Origin: CAYVKM01 sp964452045
Lineage (GTDB): Bacteria > Calditrichota > Calditrichia > RBG-13-44-9
Assembly: GCA_964452045.1 (NCBI GenBank)
Contig: CAYVKM010000023.1
Location: 1-43,793 of the forward strand
Direction: 5' to 3'
Length of the DNA stretch: 43,793 nt
The notes beneath the pieces are model-generated. The model saw nothing but the letters and a program-made list of their open reading frames with translations, did not search any database and was not told the DNA's origin. Shown in pieces: positions 35,787 to 43,793 of this stretch. Made by a program: the position numbers and the translations under genes. Positions within the stretch are counted from its first letter, which is position 1. Each line of letters opens with the position of its first letter.

Positions 35787-37883
35787 ATGTCTATTTTAAG
35801 CTTTAAAAAAATTGCCCTGCTCATTTTCTTTTTCTTTACCATAATTGGTATTCATCAGGAGATCCAGGCACAGCTGACCATTAAACAGGCCCTGAATATC
35901 AATGAAGGATTGTCGGCAGGTACGATACAGGTCACAGTAAATCCTGCATTCACCCAAAATAATATTAGCAATGTTTTTGATTGGAATCCGCTTACCATGG
36001 CGGGTGTTCAGGGCAGTAATTCTCTGGAAATTACTCTGGCTTTTACAGACTCGGCGACTTTTTCTAAAGGGAAAGTATACTTTTGGTCTGAAGGCCAATG
36101 GAGTATGGAAATTGCCAATACTCTGGACGATTTGAATAATATGACCGGTAGTTACCAGATGCTCGTTCAACAGCGACCTCATACCGCTTTTGCCTGGGAT
36201 TCCCTGGCTTTTGGGATGCTTTCGGCTAAATTTGTCCGGCTAACTGCCGAAAATCTGACCACTAATTATGTTTATCTGGGGGAATGGGTACTGGAAGGTA
36301 CCTTAACATTGACTCAACTCTATGTCTATCCGAATCCGGCTAGATTATTACCAGGCACTACTTTACAATTAAAAGTGAAGGCCCTGGATGCAAACAATAA
36401 TATTTACGATTATCCCCTTAGCGAACCTATCATGTGGTCCACAGAAAGTTCATCCATTGCCACAGTTGGCGAATTCGGCGAAGTAACCGGACATAATCTT
36501 GGTCAAACCTATATTCACGCCACTTCCTACTCCGGTTCAATTACCGGAAAGGTGCGAACCTCGGTGGAAAACGATTTTCAATCAATGAATGCTGCTCATA
36601 AAACAGTTAAGGTTGCACTTGTGTTGCAGGACCCGGTTATCGATTCAACCCTCAATCGTAGAATTCATCAGGTGTGGAACTGGGCAAACCCGGAAAATCT
36701 AGTCACACAGATTCAGGAAGATTTTGCTCAGGCGAGTCACGGTGTAATCAGTTTCGATGTTGTGGAAACCATTGATGATGGTAAAATATTTACTATGATT
36801 GATAGTACATTTATGAGCATGGATACTATGATCTACTTTTTCACTCCTTCAAACGGAATGCTGTATGGAAGAACTACCCCTGGAACTTTACAGTATATGG
36901 CTGAAATTGAAAACCGAGTAAAATTTAATTACAATGCCATGGTGGATTATTACGATTTTGATACCAAGCGCAACAACGGCCAAATCGATGAAGTATGGGT
37001 GTATACTTTTCCATTTGGCGGTATGTACGAATCACAGCTAATGGGGCCGGGTGCTTTCTGGTATAATTCCCCACCCCTGGCACACCCTGGTTTAAATAAA
37101 CTTCTTTCAGTGATGGGCTGGAACTATGAGCGGGGCGTCGCAGAAGCTCTACATAGCGTCGGGCATCGGGCTGAAAGTACCATGAGCTATGCATTTGGAC
37201 GCTGGCAGGGAAACCCGCCACCTGCAGATCCCAATATGTGGGAGATCTTTACCCAGATCGATATCAGAACTCCGGGTCAAGCTCACTGCGGCAATATTCA
37301 TTATCCACCTAATGGTGAATCCGATTATGATTATGCGAATACCCGTTACGTCACCACCTATGCAGATAACTGGAAACGGTATCCCATTATACTGGATCAA
37401 ACTCGTTCGGTAAACCGGGAAGAGTGGTATTATCCGGGGGGCGATTATCAACGTGGATTTATGATCTGGTGGTTTGGCCATCTGCCCCATTACCAGGGAG
37501 CCTACGAAGGTATCCTGAATAACTGGTGGCACTATATTGTGGATTATGATGAAGCAGTTGCCCTGGCAAACAGTACACCCTGGGTTTCCATTGAAGCTCC
37601 TAATGCTATTGAGGTTCCGAAAGGGTATCGGCTGGAGCAAAATTATCCGAATCCATTTAATCCGGAGACCACCATTCAATTTTCTCTGCCGGCATCGGGA
37701 AAGGTAAAAATAAGTATTTATGATATTCTGGGGCGGTCTGTAAAAACGATCCTGGATGCGCAACTAACTGCCGGAGATCACTCCATAAATTTTAACGCGT
37801 CAGATGTTGCCTCGGGAATCTATTTTTACAAATTAACGGCTGGAAAGTATCATGCGACCCGCAAGATGATGTTGTTAAAATAG
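35787..37883 (+). CDS. Secreted multidomain protein: discoidin-like, Big_2-like, unknown core, sorting tail
   Basis: 698 residues from ATG 35787, with a signal peptide (about 1-29, ending EIQAQ). In order: a discoidin-like beta domain (about 30-172, with 'NSLEITLAF' and 'FVRLTAENLTTNYVYLGEW'), a bacterial Ig-like (Big_2) domain (about 178-260, with 'TTLQLKVKALDANNN', 'WSTESSSIATV'), an unknown core (about 270-595) homologous to the preceding protein, and a C-terminal sorting tail (about 612-698, with NYPNPFNPETTI). The core has 'DEVWVYTFPFGG', 'WNYERGVAEALHSVGHRAE', 'GNIHYPPNGESDYDYAN' and 'NNWWHYIVDYDEA'. The first two domains look like carbohydrate-binding or surface modules. The function of the core is unknown. 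Confidence 0.7.
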   Translation: MSILSFKKIALLIFFFFTIIGIHQEIQAQLTIKQALNINEGLSAGTIQVTVNPAFTQNNISNVFDWNPLTMAGVQGSNSLEITLAFTDSATFSKGKVYFWSEGQWSMEIANTLDDLNNMTGSYQMLVQQRPHTAFAWDSLAFGMLSAKFVRLTAENLTTNYVYLGEWVLEGTLTLTQLYVYPNPARLLPGTTLQLKVKALDANNNIYDYPLSEPIMWSTESSSIATVGEFGEVTGHNLGQTYIHATSYSGSITGKVRTSVENDFQSMNAAHKTVKVALVLQDPVIDSTLNRRIHQVWNWANPENLVTQIQEDFAQASHGVISFDVVETIDDGKIFTMIDSTFMSMDTMIYFFTPSNGMLYGRTTPGTLQYMAEIENRVKFNYNAMVDYYDFDTKRNNGQIDEVWVYTFPFGGMYESQLMGPGAFWYNSPPLAHPGLNKLLSVMGWNYERGVAEALHSVGHRAESTMSYAFGRWQGNPPPADPNMWEIFTQIDIRTPGQAHCGNIHYPPNGESDYDYANTRYVTTYADNWKRYPIILDQTRSVNREEWYYPGGDYQRGFMIWWFGHLPHYQGAYEGILNNWWHYIVDYDEAVALANSTPWVSIEAPNAIEVPKGYRLEQNYPNPFNPETTIQFSLPASGKVKISIYDILGRSVKTILDAQLTAGDHSINFNASDVASGIYFYKLTAGKYHATRKMMLLK

Positions 37884-37926
37884 ATCGAAAAGAATAGGTT
37901 TATTGAGATGCTGACCGGAGGTATTT

Positions 37927-39642
37927 ATGAAGGCGAAAATTCTTGAACCAGTGAAGTGCGCAAATCCTGATCCGCCGGTAATCGGGGTATTTGCAACCTG
38001 CGATCCCAGGATCGATCCAGATTCCCGTAAACGGGCGGCCAATATTGTAAAAATGACCGCAGATATTCTGGCAGATCAGTTAAAATTGCCTGATGGAAAA
38101 GCCGTGCCGGTCGTCTATTCCAGCGTCCTGGTAGATGGTGAACTTCAGGCAGATCAAGTTGCCAAACAGTTTAAATCCAGGGGAGTGAATATTCTGGTCG
38201 GTGTTCCGGATACCTGGGCATTCCCCCAATTAACCCTTATTTCGCTGTTATCCCATTTTCAGAAAGATACGCCGATCAATTTCACCTGCGGAAACAGTGG
38301 TCCCAGACCGGGGGTGGTTTTTACCCATGCGGTATCGGGGGCAGTTTCGCAGTACGGCGGTCTTATTCATATCAATGTAGGTAACTGGCCGGATACAGGA
38401 TTGCATCCGGTGATGAGCGAGACCACCCGGAAGGCACTAATAGATTGGGCCTATGCCGCTGTCACTTATCAGGGATTGAAGGGGAGAAGGGTGGTGATCT
38501 TTGGTCATGATTCCATGGGCATGGAAACTGCTTTGCCACATGTGATTCCCACCCGCAATTTCTTTGGTCTGGAAGTTACCCGGCTGGATATGAAACTGCT
38601 GACCGATATGTTAGCTAAAAAGGCTTATAACCAGAAAGAGTTAAGGGCTTTACGAGGCTGGTTGGATGGGCACGCCAAAGATCGAATAGAACTGCGTGAT
38701 GAAGTCGATTCCAAGCGTCTGGATAAGAGTCTGGCCATGTACCTCATTGTCCGGGATCTGATGAAAGATCTGAATGCGGTGGGTGGTGGTTTTATGAGCC
38801 AATTGGAATGGGGCTCGGATAAGCGGGGTCTTCCCTTGCCGGTGGCAGATATTATGGAATCGCTGTTTAATTCTACTTTCGATCATAATGGAAAAAAGCC
38901 GGTTTTGCCCTATGCCACTGAAGCAGATGTTCAGGCATTACTGACCATGCTTTTCATGACCTGGCTATCCGGAGGAAATCCTCCCCTCTTTATGGATTTT
39001 AGGAAAGTCTGGGAAAACTGGGAGCTGCGAGAACTGGCCGGGAAACTCGGGATTAAGCTATCCGGAAAAACATTATGGGAACAGCGGGGATTAGTGGATG
39101 GGGATAATTCCGGCTCTGCTTCATTCGATTGGGCCGCTCCGCCGGGAACCACTGAAAAAGAAATCATGAATCGGATCTCTTTCCCACTGGCCGATCCGGA
39201 TTATTTCCCTGGAATGGGCAATTCCGTTACCTATGTATCTCCCGGCGGGATAGAAGGAATCGCTGCCCGGTTGGCTTACAGCGATCTCTCCGGTATGTTT
39301 TCCATGGTCTGGGACGAAGCAGTTACAGTGGATTTGACAAAAAAACTATCCGATGCTGTCTGTCAGACTTCCACCCCCACCTGGCCGCATACTTTTGTGA
39401 CGCCGAAACATGCCAGCATGGGGGAGTACAAACATTATGCGCCGGCAAATCATTTTCATATGACCTGGGGACTACCAACTGCCCGCTTGCAGTACTGGAT
39501 GGATCTTGCAAATGTCCTATCGGTAACACCCTGGAAGGAGATGCCTGCTTTCCGTGAAGGAATCGATCGGCCTTTGCCCTTGCTTTATCTGCTGAATGGT
39601 GGGGAGAATCAGGCTAAGTTAGTGCGACAAAGGCATCGTTAA
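37927..39642 (+). CDS. fucI: L-fucose isomerase family protein, probable L-fucose/D-arabinose isomerase
   Basis: 571 residues, cytoplasmic and close to the size of E. coli FucI (591). The fold regions are recognisable: 'GVFATCDPRIDPDSR', 'NILVGVPDTWAFPQ', 'VIFGHDSMGME', then 'PYATEADVQALLTMLFM' and 'NHFHMTWGLP'. The Mn2+ ligands of FucI (Glu, Asp, His) are best matched by Glu332 in ATEAD, Asp357 in FMDFRKVW, and His509 or His511 in NHFHM. The enzyme interconverts L-fucose and L-fuculose and can also take D-arabinose to D-ribulose, which would suit a furanoside-degrading locus. RBS GGAGGT lies 4 bases before ATG 37927. No fuculokinase or aldolase is in the window. Confidence 0.82.
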   Translation: MKAKILEPVKCANPDPPVIGVFATCDPRIDPDSRKRAANIVKMTADILADQLKLPDGKAVPVVYSSVLVDGELQADQVAKQFKSRGVNILVGVPDTWAFPQLTLISLLSHFQKDTPINFTCGNSGPRPGVVFTHAVSGAVSQYGGLIHINVGNWPDTGLHPVMSETTRKALIDWAYAAVTYQGLKGRRVVIFGHDSMGMETALPHVIPTRNFFGLEVTRLDMKLLTDMLAKKAYNQKELRALRGWLDGHAKDRIELRDEVDSKRLDKSLAMYLIVRDLMKDLNAVGGGFMSQLEWGSDKRGLPLPVADIMESLFNSTFDHNGKKPVLPYATEADVQALLTMLFMTWLSGGNPPLFMDFRKVWENWELRELAGKLGIKLSGKTLWEQRGLVDGDNSGSASFDWAAPPGTTEKEIMNRISFPLADPDYFPGMGNSVTYVSPGGIEGIAARLAYSDLSGMFSMVWDEAVTVDLTKKLSDAVCQTSTPTWPHTFVTPKHASMGEYKHYAPANHFHMTWGLPTARLQYWMDLANVLSVTPWKEMPAFREGIDRPLPLLYLLNGGENQAKLVRQRHR

Positions 39643-39747
39643 GACATGCACCAATCAACAAACCTTAAGTTGAATCTTGCTTTTAGTCGTCAGCTGTAAC
39701 ACTTGTTTTCAGAAGTAATTTCATATTAACACTGTCATTATTCTGCT

Positions 39748-41241
39748 ATGCTTGAATTCAGAAATATTCGCAAATCATTTTCCGGAGTGGAAGTACTTCA
39801 TGGAATTTCCTTCCAGGCCGAGCCTGCAAAAATAATTGCCATCGTTGGTGAAAATGGAGCAGGGAAATCCACCCTTATGCGAATTCTAAGTGGAATTCTT
39901 CCGGATTACCAGGGTGAAATTTTCCTGAATAATAATTTACTCCGTGCCCGTACTCCCCGGGCAGCAGAGCAGGTCGGGATTTCCATGATCCATCAGGAAT
40001 TAAATCTGGTTCAGGATTTAAGCATCGGCGAAAATATCTTTTTGGGAAAAGAACCCACCATGTCTCTTGGACGGGTAAACTTCTCCAAAATCTTTGAGGA
40101 ATCGGATAAACTCCTGCACGAATTTAAATTTCCTTTTTCATCTAAAACCAAGGTCCGAAATCTGTCGGTGGGCTGGCAGCAGATGGTGGAGATCGCCAAG
40201 GCCTTGCGACAGAATGCTAACGTCATAATCATGGATGAACCAACCTCGGCCTTGAGCGAGAGCGAAATCATCTTGTTGTTTGAAAAGATCCGCTATCTCA
40301 AATCCCTGGGGAAAATGGTCTTATATATATCCCACCGGTTGCAGGAAGTATTTGATCTGGCAGATGAAATCGTGGTATTGCGCGATGGTAACTTGATGGG
40401 AAAGTTTGAGACTGATAAAATTTCCCGGGATGAGCTGATAAGTCTGATGATTGGCCGGGAGGTTGCTGAAGAATCCACTGCAAAAACAGGCGGGAATTCT
40501 GAAAATTTACTGCAGGTTCACGATCTCACTCTAACACATAAAAATAGAACAATTCTATCCGGCATCAATTTCAGTTTACAAAAGGGGGAAGTACTGGGAA
40601 TAGCCGGGTTATTGGGGGCGGGCCGGACGGAGCTGCTAAAATTCCTTTATGGCGAATTTCCGGCTGACCATTCAGGAACAATCAGTTTTATGGGAGAATC
40701 TTTTATTCCGGATAATCCGGGCAAGGCAATCGGGAAGGGAATTATCTATCTCTCCGAGGATCGTCAACGGGAAGGGATTTTCCAGCATCATCAGTTAATT
40801 TTTAACAGCAGCATTTCTGCTCTCGCCCAATTTTCAACAGTGGGATATATTCATACATCCACGGAAAAAGAAGCGGTAAATGAAAAGTTTGGGGAATTAA
40901 ATGTTCGCAAAAGTTCTATGCAGCAGAAAATATCTACTTTGAGCGGTGGAAATCAGCAGAAAGTGCTTCTGTCCAGAATTCTGTTGTTAAATCCCAGACT
41001 ATTGCTTTTGGACGAACCAACCCGTGGTATCGACGTCGGGGCGAAACAGGATATATATCAATTAATCGAGGAATTGTCCGGGAAAGGAATCAGCATGATT
41101 GTGACCTCTTCGGAAATCCCGGAGTTAATGTGGATCTGTCATCGGATTCTGGTGCTCTCGCAGGGCCGGCAAACGGCAATCCTTGAATCGTCGAAAACCA
41201 ATTCCAGGGAAATACTCCATTTTGCATTCCAACAGGTTTAG
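39748..41241 (+). CDS. Ribose-type (RbsA-like) sugar ABC transporter, double ATP-binding subunit
   Basis: 497 residues carrying two fused ABC cassettes, the layout of carbohydrate uptake family 2 (RbsA, XylG, AraG). Cassette 1: Walker A GENGAGKST, signature LSVGWQQMVEIAKAL, Walker B 'NVIIMDEPTSAL'. Cassette 2: the degenerate P-loop GLLGAGRTEL usual for this family, signature LSGGNQQKVLLSR, Walker B 'LLLLDEPTRGIDVG'. It acts on the cytoplasmic face with the permease that follows. The start ATG 39748 has no strong ribosome site. The 105-bp upstream gap is AT-rich and could hold a promoter, since this unit is separate from the isomerase. Transported sugar unknown. Confidence 0.93.
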   Translation: MLEFRNIRKSFSGVEVLHGISFQAEPAKIIAIVGENGAGKSTLMRILSGILPDYQGEIFLNNNLLRARTPRAAEQVGISMIHQELNLVQDLSIGENIFLGKEPTMSLGRVNFSKIFEESDKLLHEFKFPFSSKTKVRNLSVGWQQMVEIAKALRQNANVIIMDEPTSALSESEIILLFEKIRYLKSLGKMVLYISHRLQEVFDLADEIVVLRDGNLMGKFETDKISRDELISLMIGREVAEESTAKTGGNSENLLQVHDLTLTHKNRTILSGINFSLQKGEVLGIAGLLGAGRTELLKFLYGEFPADHSGTISFMGESFIPDNPGKAIGKGIIYLSEDRQREGIFQHHQLIFNSSISALAQFSTVGYIHTSTEKEAVNEKFGELNVRKSSMQQKISTLSGGNQQKVLLSRILLLNPRLLLLDEPTRGIDVGAKQDIYQLIEELSGKGISMIVTSSEIPELMWICHRILVLSQGRQTAILESSKTNSREILHFAFQQV

Positions 41242-41242
41242 C

Positions 41243-42247
41243 ATGAAAAAAAAGTTCACCACTTTTATCAGAGAAAATGAATGGACAAAGCCGGCATTTG
41301 GATTAATAGCCATTTTTCTGCTGTGTGTTATTTTCTCACCGGTGAGTAACAAAGGCCATCTGATCTTTTTGAAATTTGACAATCTCACCAATGTGCTGCG
41401 TCAGGTCTCGGAGATTGGGGTCATCTCGGTGGGAATGACCGTGGTGATTCTGACTGCCGGCATCGATCTGTCGGTCGGCTCAGTTCTGGCACTTACCGCC
41501 ACTACCACTGCCTTCGGACTGATGGACTGGCAGCTGGGGTTTATCCTGACCATTATCCTCGGTTTGGTTACCGGTTCCTTAGCAGGTTTTGTGAACGGTG
41601 CCCTTTCTTCTTGGGGTCGGATCCAGCCATTCATCGCTACCCTGGCAATGATGACCGCAGCGAGGGGTTTTGCCCTGTTTATTTCTAATAACAATTCCCG
41701 GAACATCGGTTTTGGAGAGGGCGCCGCTCCGGATAGTTTCAAAATCTTTACCAGCTCATTCCTGGGAATTCCTTTTCCGGTGTTCATTTTTATCTTTGTT
41801 ACAGTGATATTTATCTTTCTGTTGCGCAAGATGCGCTTAGGCAGGTATATCTATGCCATCGGGAGTAATGAAGAAGCTGCAAGGCTGGCCGGATTAAATG
41901 TCAGTTGGATTCGTACTTCCGCCTTTGTCTTTGCCGGACTGTTAGCCGGACTGGCAGGAATTATCCATGCCGCCCAGCTTTATCAGGGAAATCCAAATGA
42001 CGGGATTGGATTTGAACTGGATGCCATCGCGGCGGTGGTTATCGGTGGCACCAGCCTGATGGGGGGGCGGGGAACGATGGAGGGCACTTTTATTGGCGTA
42101 CTGATTATTGGTCTGCTTAGCAATATTCTCGGTCTGCATGGGATTCAGAAAGATTTTCAGCTGATGCTGAAAGGTGCAATAATCGTAGCGGCGGTGCTGC
42201 TGCAGGAGCGAAACTGGCGTTTCACAATACGCTGGCCTGGTAAATAA
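41243..42247 (+). CDS. Ribose-type (RbsC-like) sugar ABC transporter permease
   Basis: 334 residues from ATG 41243, one base after the TAG of the ATPase gene; a longer reading from 41183 would overlap that gene by 59 bases and add a non-hydrophobic leader, so it is rejected. About ten membrane segments, with the family block 'VILTAGIDLSVGSVLALT', the EAA-like loop 'GSNEEAARLAGLNV', and 'AIAAVVIGGTSLMGGRGTMEG' near the end. It pairs with the ATPase. No periplasmic sugar-binding protein is in the window, so this transporter must recruit one encoded elsewhere. The gene ends 32 bp from a convergent gene. Confidence 0.93.
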   Translation: MKKKFTTFIRENEWTKPAFGLIAIFLLCVIFSPVSNKGHLIFLKFDNLTNVLRQVSEIGVISVGMTVVILTAGIDLSVGSVLALTATTTAFGLMDWQLGFILTIILGLVTGSLAGFVNGALSSWGRIQPFIATLAMMTAARGFALFISNNNSRNIGFGEGAAPDSFKIFTSSFLGIPFPVFIFIFVTVIFIFLLRKMRLGRYIYAIGSNEEAARLAGLNVSWIRTSAFVFAGLLAGLAGIIHAAQLYQGNPNDGIGFELDAIAAVVIGGTSLMGGRGTMEGTFIGVLIIGLLSNILGLHGIQKDFQLMLKGAIIVAAVLLQERNWRFTIRWPGK

Positions 42248-42279
42248 TGAACTGCAATTATATCTGGATTAAAAAAATA

Positions 42280-43793
42280 TTACTCAATTCTTAAATAAAT
42301 AGGGCGATTGATCCCACCGCCGCCAAAAACATCCACTACCTGTAATACCAGTAAATTATCTTTTCCATATTTCAGAAAATCAGAAAGATCCGTTTCGGTT
42401 TGGGTCATAAAAACGGTTTTGGCATGTTCCGTAAAACTGCCGTGCAGTGCTACCTTCTGACCATTAACCCATAACTGATAAGCATCATCCACACCTTCGG
42501 CGATCAGCATTACCTTTTTACCTTTCCAGACCGAAGGGACAAGCATATTTTTCCGGTACCAGGCCATGCCGTCGTAGGAATATCCCTGACTCTCCCACAT
42601 TTTTGCTGCCTGAATAATTGGCCATCGACTATCATCAAAATCCGGTTTTTGCCAGTCAAGACTTTCCCCCTGCTGATCGGGATCAGTTTTAAAATGCCAG
42701 TCCGCATTCAGCATGACAATTTTATTGGTTTTGGCCACTGCCAAAGATTTTAATTTTTCAGGGTAAAGACTTCGGTATGGATAGTTATCCGGATTGGAAC
42801 CGTCCCACTTTTCCGCCCAGTTTAACAGTTTGCTCAATAACCACTGACCGGCTTTAGCACTGTGGTCAAGTGAACTGGCGATCAGCAGACCATCGCCCAC
42901 CCGGGTAGTAAAGAGCTGATCGTGAATCCGTACCTCGGAAATACCATGAATCTCATATAAACGGATGACCGGATCCACCTGGTCGGCAATTTTCAGGCGG
43001 CCTACCGGAATAGCCTCAGTCTTACCCTGTGTCAGATCGAACATCTGTAAGTCAGGAAGGTGTTCTCGTTCAATCTCATCGAGTGGTCCCACCGGCGGAA
43101 TAAAAATCGCATCGGCCCAGTACATGTTAGGTCCGCTGTTCAAAGCCCCGGGCCAGCGGCTGGTGAGTAAAAGAATCTTGCCACCCTCTTGCATAAAATC
43201 GATCATTGGATAGGTGATCACGCTGGTAACTAGCACGCCATCGTCAGATAGCTGTGATAATTGGTTTTCCCGGATACTTTCCGATTCCGGCCAATCTGCC
43301 AGAATATCCTGCAAATCGCTATATCCATCTTTCAGATAAAATAGTTTTACCGATTTTGATATCTTCCATTCCCAGGCATCCTCCCAGGCAGATAATTCGG
43401 GCGCAAGATCACTGATAGACTGAACCTGATCTCTCTCCCTTATTTGATTGACGGTTACCGGCGATACCATTCCATCCTTTAACCAGGACCAGTCTTCAGG
43501 TTGCCAGCGGGGTTGATTAAGATCATCATATAACCCGCTGTGGCAATTGGTTACATTTCTACCCAGAAAGACTGTCCAACCGGCATACCTTGGATCAGCA
43601 TACATTAAATGCATCTGAAATCGGCGAAATTGAAGGGCATACTTTTTACTCTGCGGCAACAGATAATCTGTAATAATATCTTTCCCTGCTGATAGTCGGG
43701 AATTGTAATAGGCTCTCAATCCATCATTTATTTTCCGGCAGGAGTCATAGCAACTCGGAAACCAGTAAGGTCGGGTTTGTCCGTTTAGGGGCT
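42280..43793 (-). CDS. GH2-like glycoside hydrolase, 3' part (5' end beyond the window)
   Basis: The reading frame is open from the right edge (it translates ...YWFPSCYDSC... before the internal TTG at 43719) to a TAA at 42280-42282, about 504 residues without the true start. It looks like the C-terminal half of a large beta-galactosidase-like enzyme. The order is the end of a likely catalytic barrel ('AGWTVFLGRNVTNCHSG'), a beta linker, an alpha/beta domain with 'ILLLTSRWPG' resembling a glutamine-amidotransferase or trimerisation-like fold, and a sugar-binding jelly roll (about the last 140 residues, with 'DWQKPDFDDSRWP', 'GMAWYRKNM', 'DDAYQLWVNGQKV', GGGGINRPIYLRIE). It is the only minus-strand gene and is convergent with the ABC permease. 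Whether it has an active site cannot be seen. Confidence 0.78.
   Translation of the reverse strand, partial: PLNGQTRPYWFPSCYDSCRKINDGLRAYYNSRLSAGKDIITDYLLPQSKKYALQFRRFQMHLMYADPRYAGWTVFLGRNVTNCHSGLYDDLNQPRWQPEDWSWLKDGMVSPVTVNQIRERDQVQSISDLAPELSAWEDAWEWKISKSVKLFYLKDGYSDLQDILADWPESESIRENQLSQLSDDGVLVTSVITYPMIDFMQEGGKILLLTSRWPGALNSGPNMYWADAIFIPPVGPLDEIEREHLPDLQMFDLTQGKTEAIPVGRLKIADQVDPVIRLYEIHGISEVRIHDQLFTTRVGDGLLIASSLDHSAKAGQWLLSKLLNWAEKWDGSNPDNYPYRSLYPEKLKSLAVAKTNKIVMLNADWHFKTDPDQQGESLDWQKPDFDDSRWPIIQAAKMWESQGYSYDGMAWYRKNMLVPSVWKGKKVMLIAEGVDDAYQLWVNGQKVALHGSFTEHAKTVFMTQTETDLSDFLKYGKDNLLVLQVVDVFGGGGINRPIYLRIE

Noticed and set aside
37149..37763. 204-codon open frame on the minus strand
   Set aside because: It is antisense to the core of the secreted protein at 35787-37883, is rich in Ile/Arg/Pro as antisense frames here usually are, and has no family signal.
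41183..41242. Longer start for the ABC permease
   Set aside because: It lies inside the ATPase gene and adds a charged leader before the normal MKKKFTTF start.
42248..42279. Possible bidirectional terminator between convergent genes
   Set aside because: The 32-base gap has an A-run but no visible stem of useful length.
1..43793. tRNA, rRNA, CRISPR array, insertion sequence or phage genes
   Set aside because: Gaps are all below about 130 bp, and no transposase, integrase, spaced direct repeats or RNA-gene-like folds were recognised.

Overview
The window reads like a chromosomal segment of an FCB-group bacterium, most likely from a lineage such as Calditrichota, KSB1 or Ignavibacteriota. The main clue is a C-terminal sorting or FlgD-like Ig tail on several secreted proteins. 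It starts with a (N/H)YPNPFN block, continues through 'YN/YD..LGq', 'WDG' and 'ASGiYfY.L', and ends in a short hydrophobic/basic terminus. A PorV/PorQ-type outer-membrane protein sits beside these genes. This assignment is inference; no rRNA, tRNA or taxonomic marker was seen. Coding density is very high: every gap is below about 130 bp and all genes but the last are on the + strand.

Bases 1-10219 encode secreted and membrane proteins: the end of a sorted protein, a PorV/PorQ-like barrel, two large secreted proteins with HExxH metalloprotease-like domains, a gingipain-like (C25) cysteine peptidase candidate, and an EF-hand-bearing exported protein paired with a NicO-family Ni/Co exporter.

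Bases 10265-31763 form a carbohydrate-degradation cluster. It holds four GH63/MGH1-like (alpha/alpha)6-toroid glycosidases, a debranching-enzyme-like toroid, a predicted TIM-barrel protein fused to a formylglycine-generating-enzyme-like domain without its cysteines, a GH172 (DUF2961) enzyme and a GH127 enzyme. galT and a small GxxExxY protein flanked by CACAAAG-type repeats interrupt the cluster.

Bases 31778-43793 hold uptake and catabolism: an SGLT-type symporter, a Gfo/Idh/MocA oxidoreductase, two related secreted proteins of unknown function, an L-fucose/D-arabinose isomerase, a ribose-type ABC transporter ATPase and permease without a visible binding protein, and the 3' part of a convergent GH2-like glycosidase gene.

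Taken together, the region looks like a polysaccharide or glycoconjugate utilisation locus: extracellular proteases and glycosidases, then sugar import, then intracellular isomerase and uridylyltransferase steps. Its most unusual element is a cassette of an unrecognised ~100-110-residue beta-rich module followed by an FN3-like domain. It occurs in five proteins: at the N-terminus of three peptidase-like proteins and inserted inside the N-terminal region of two of the three closely related glycosidases.
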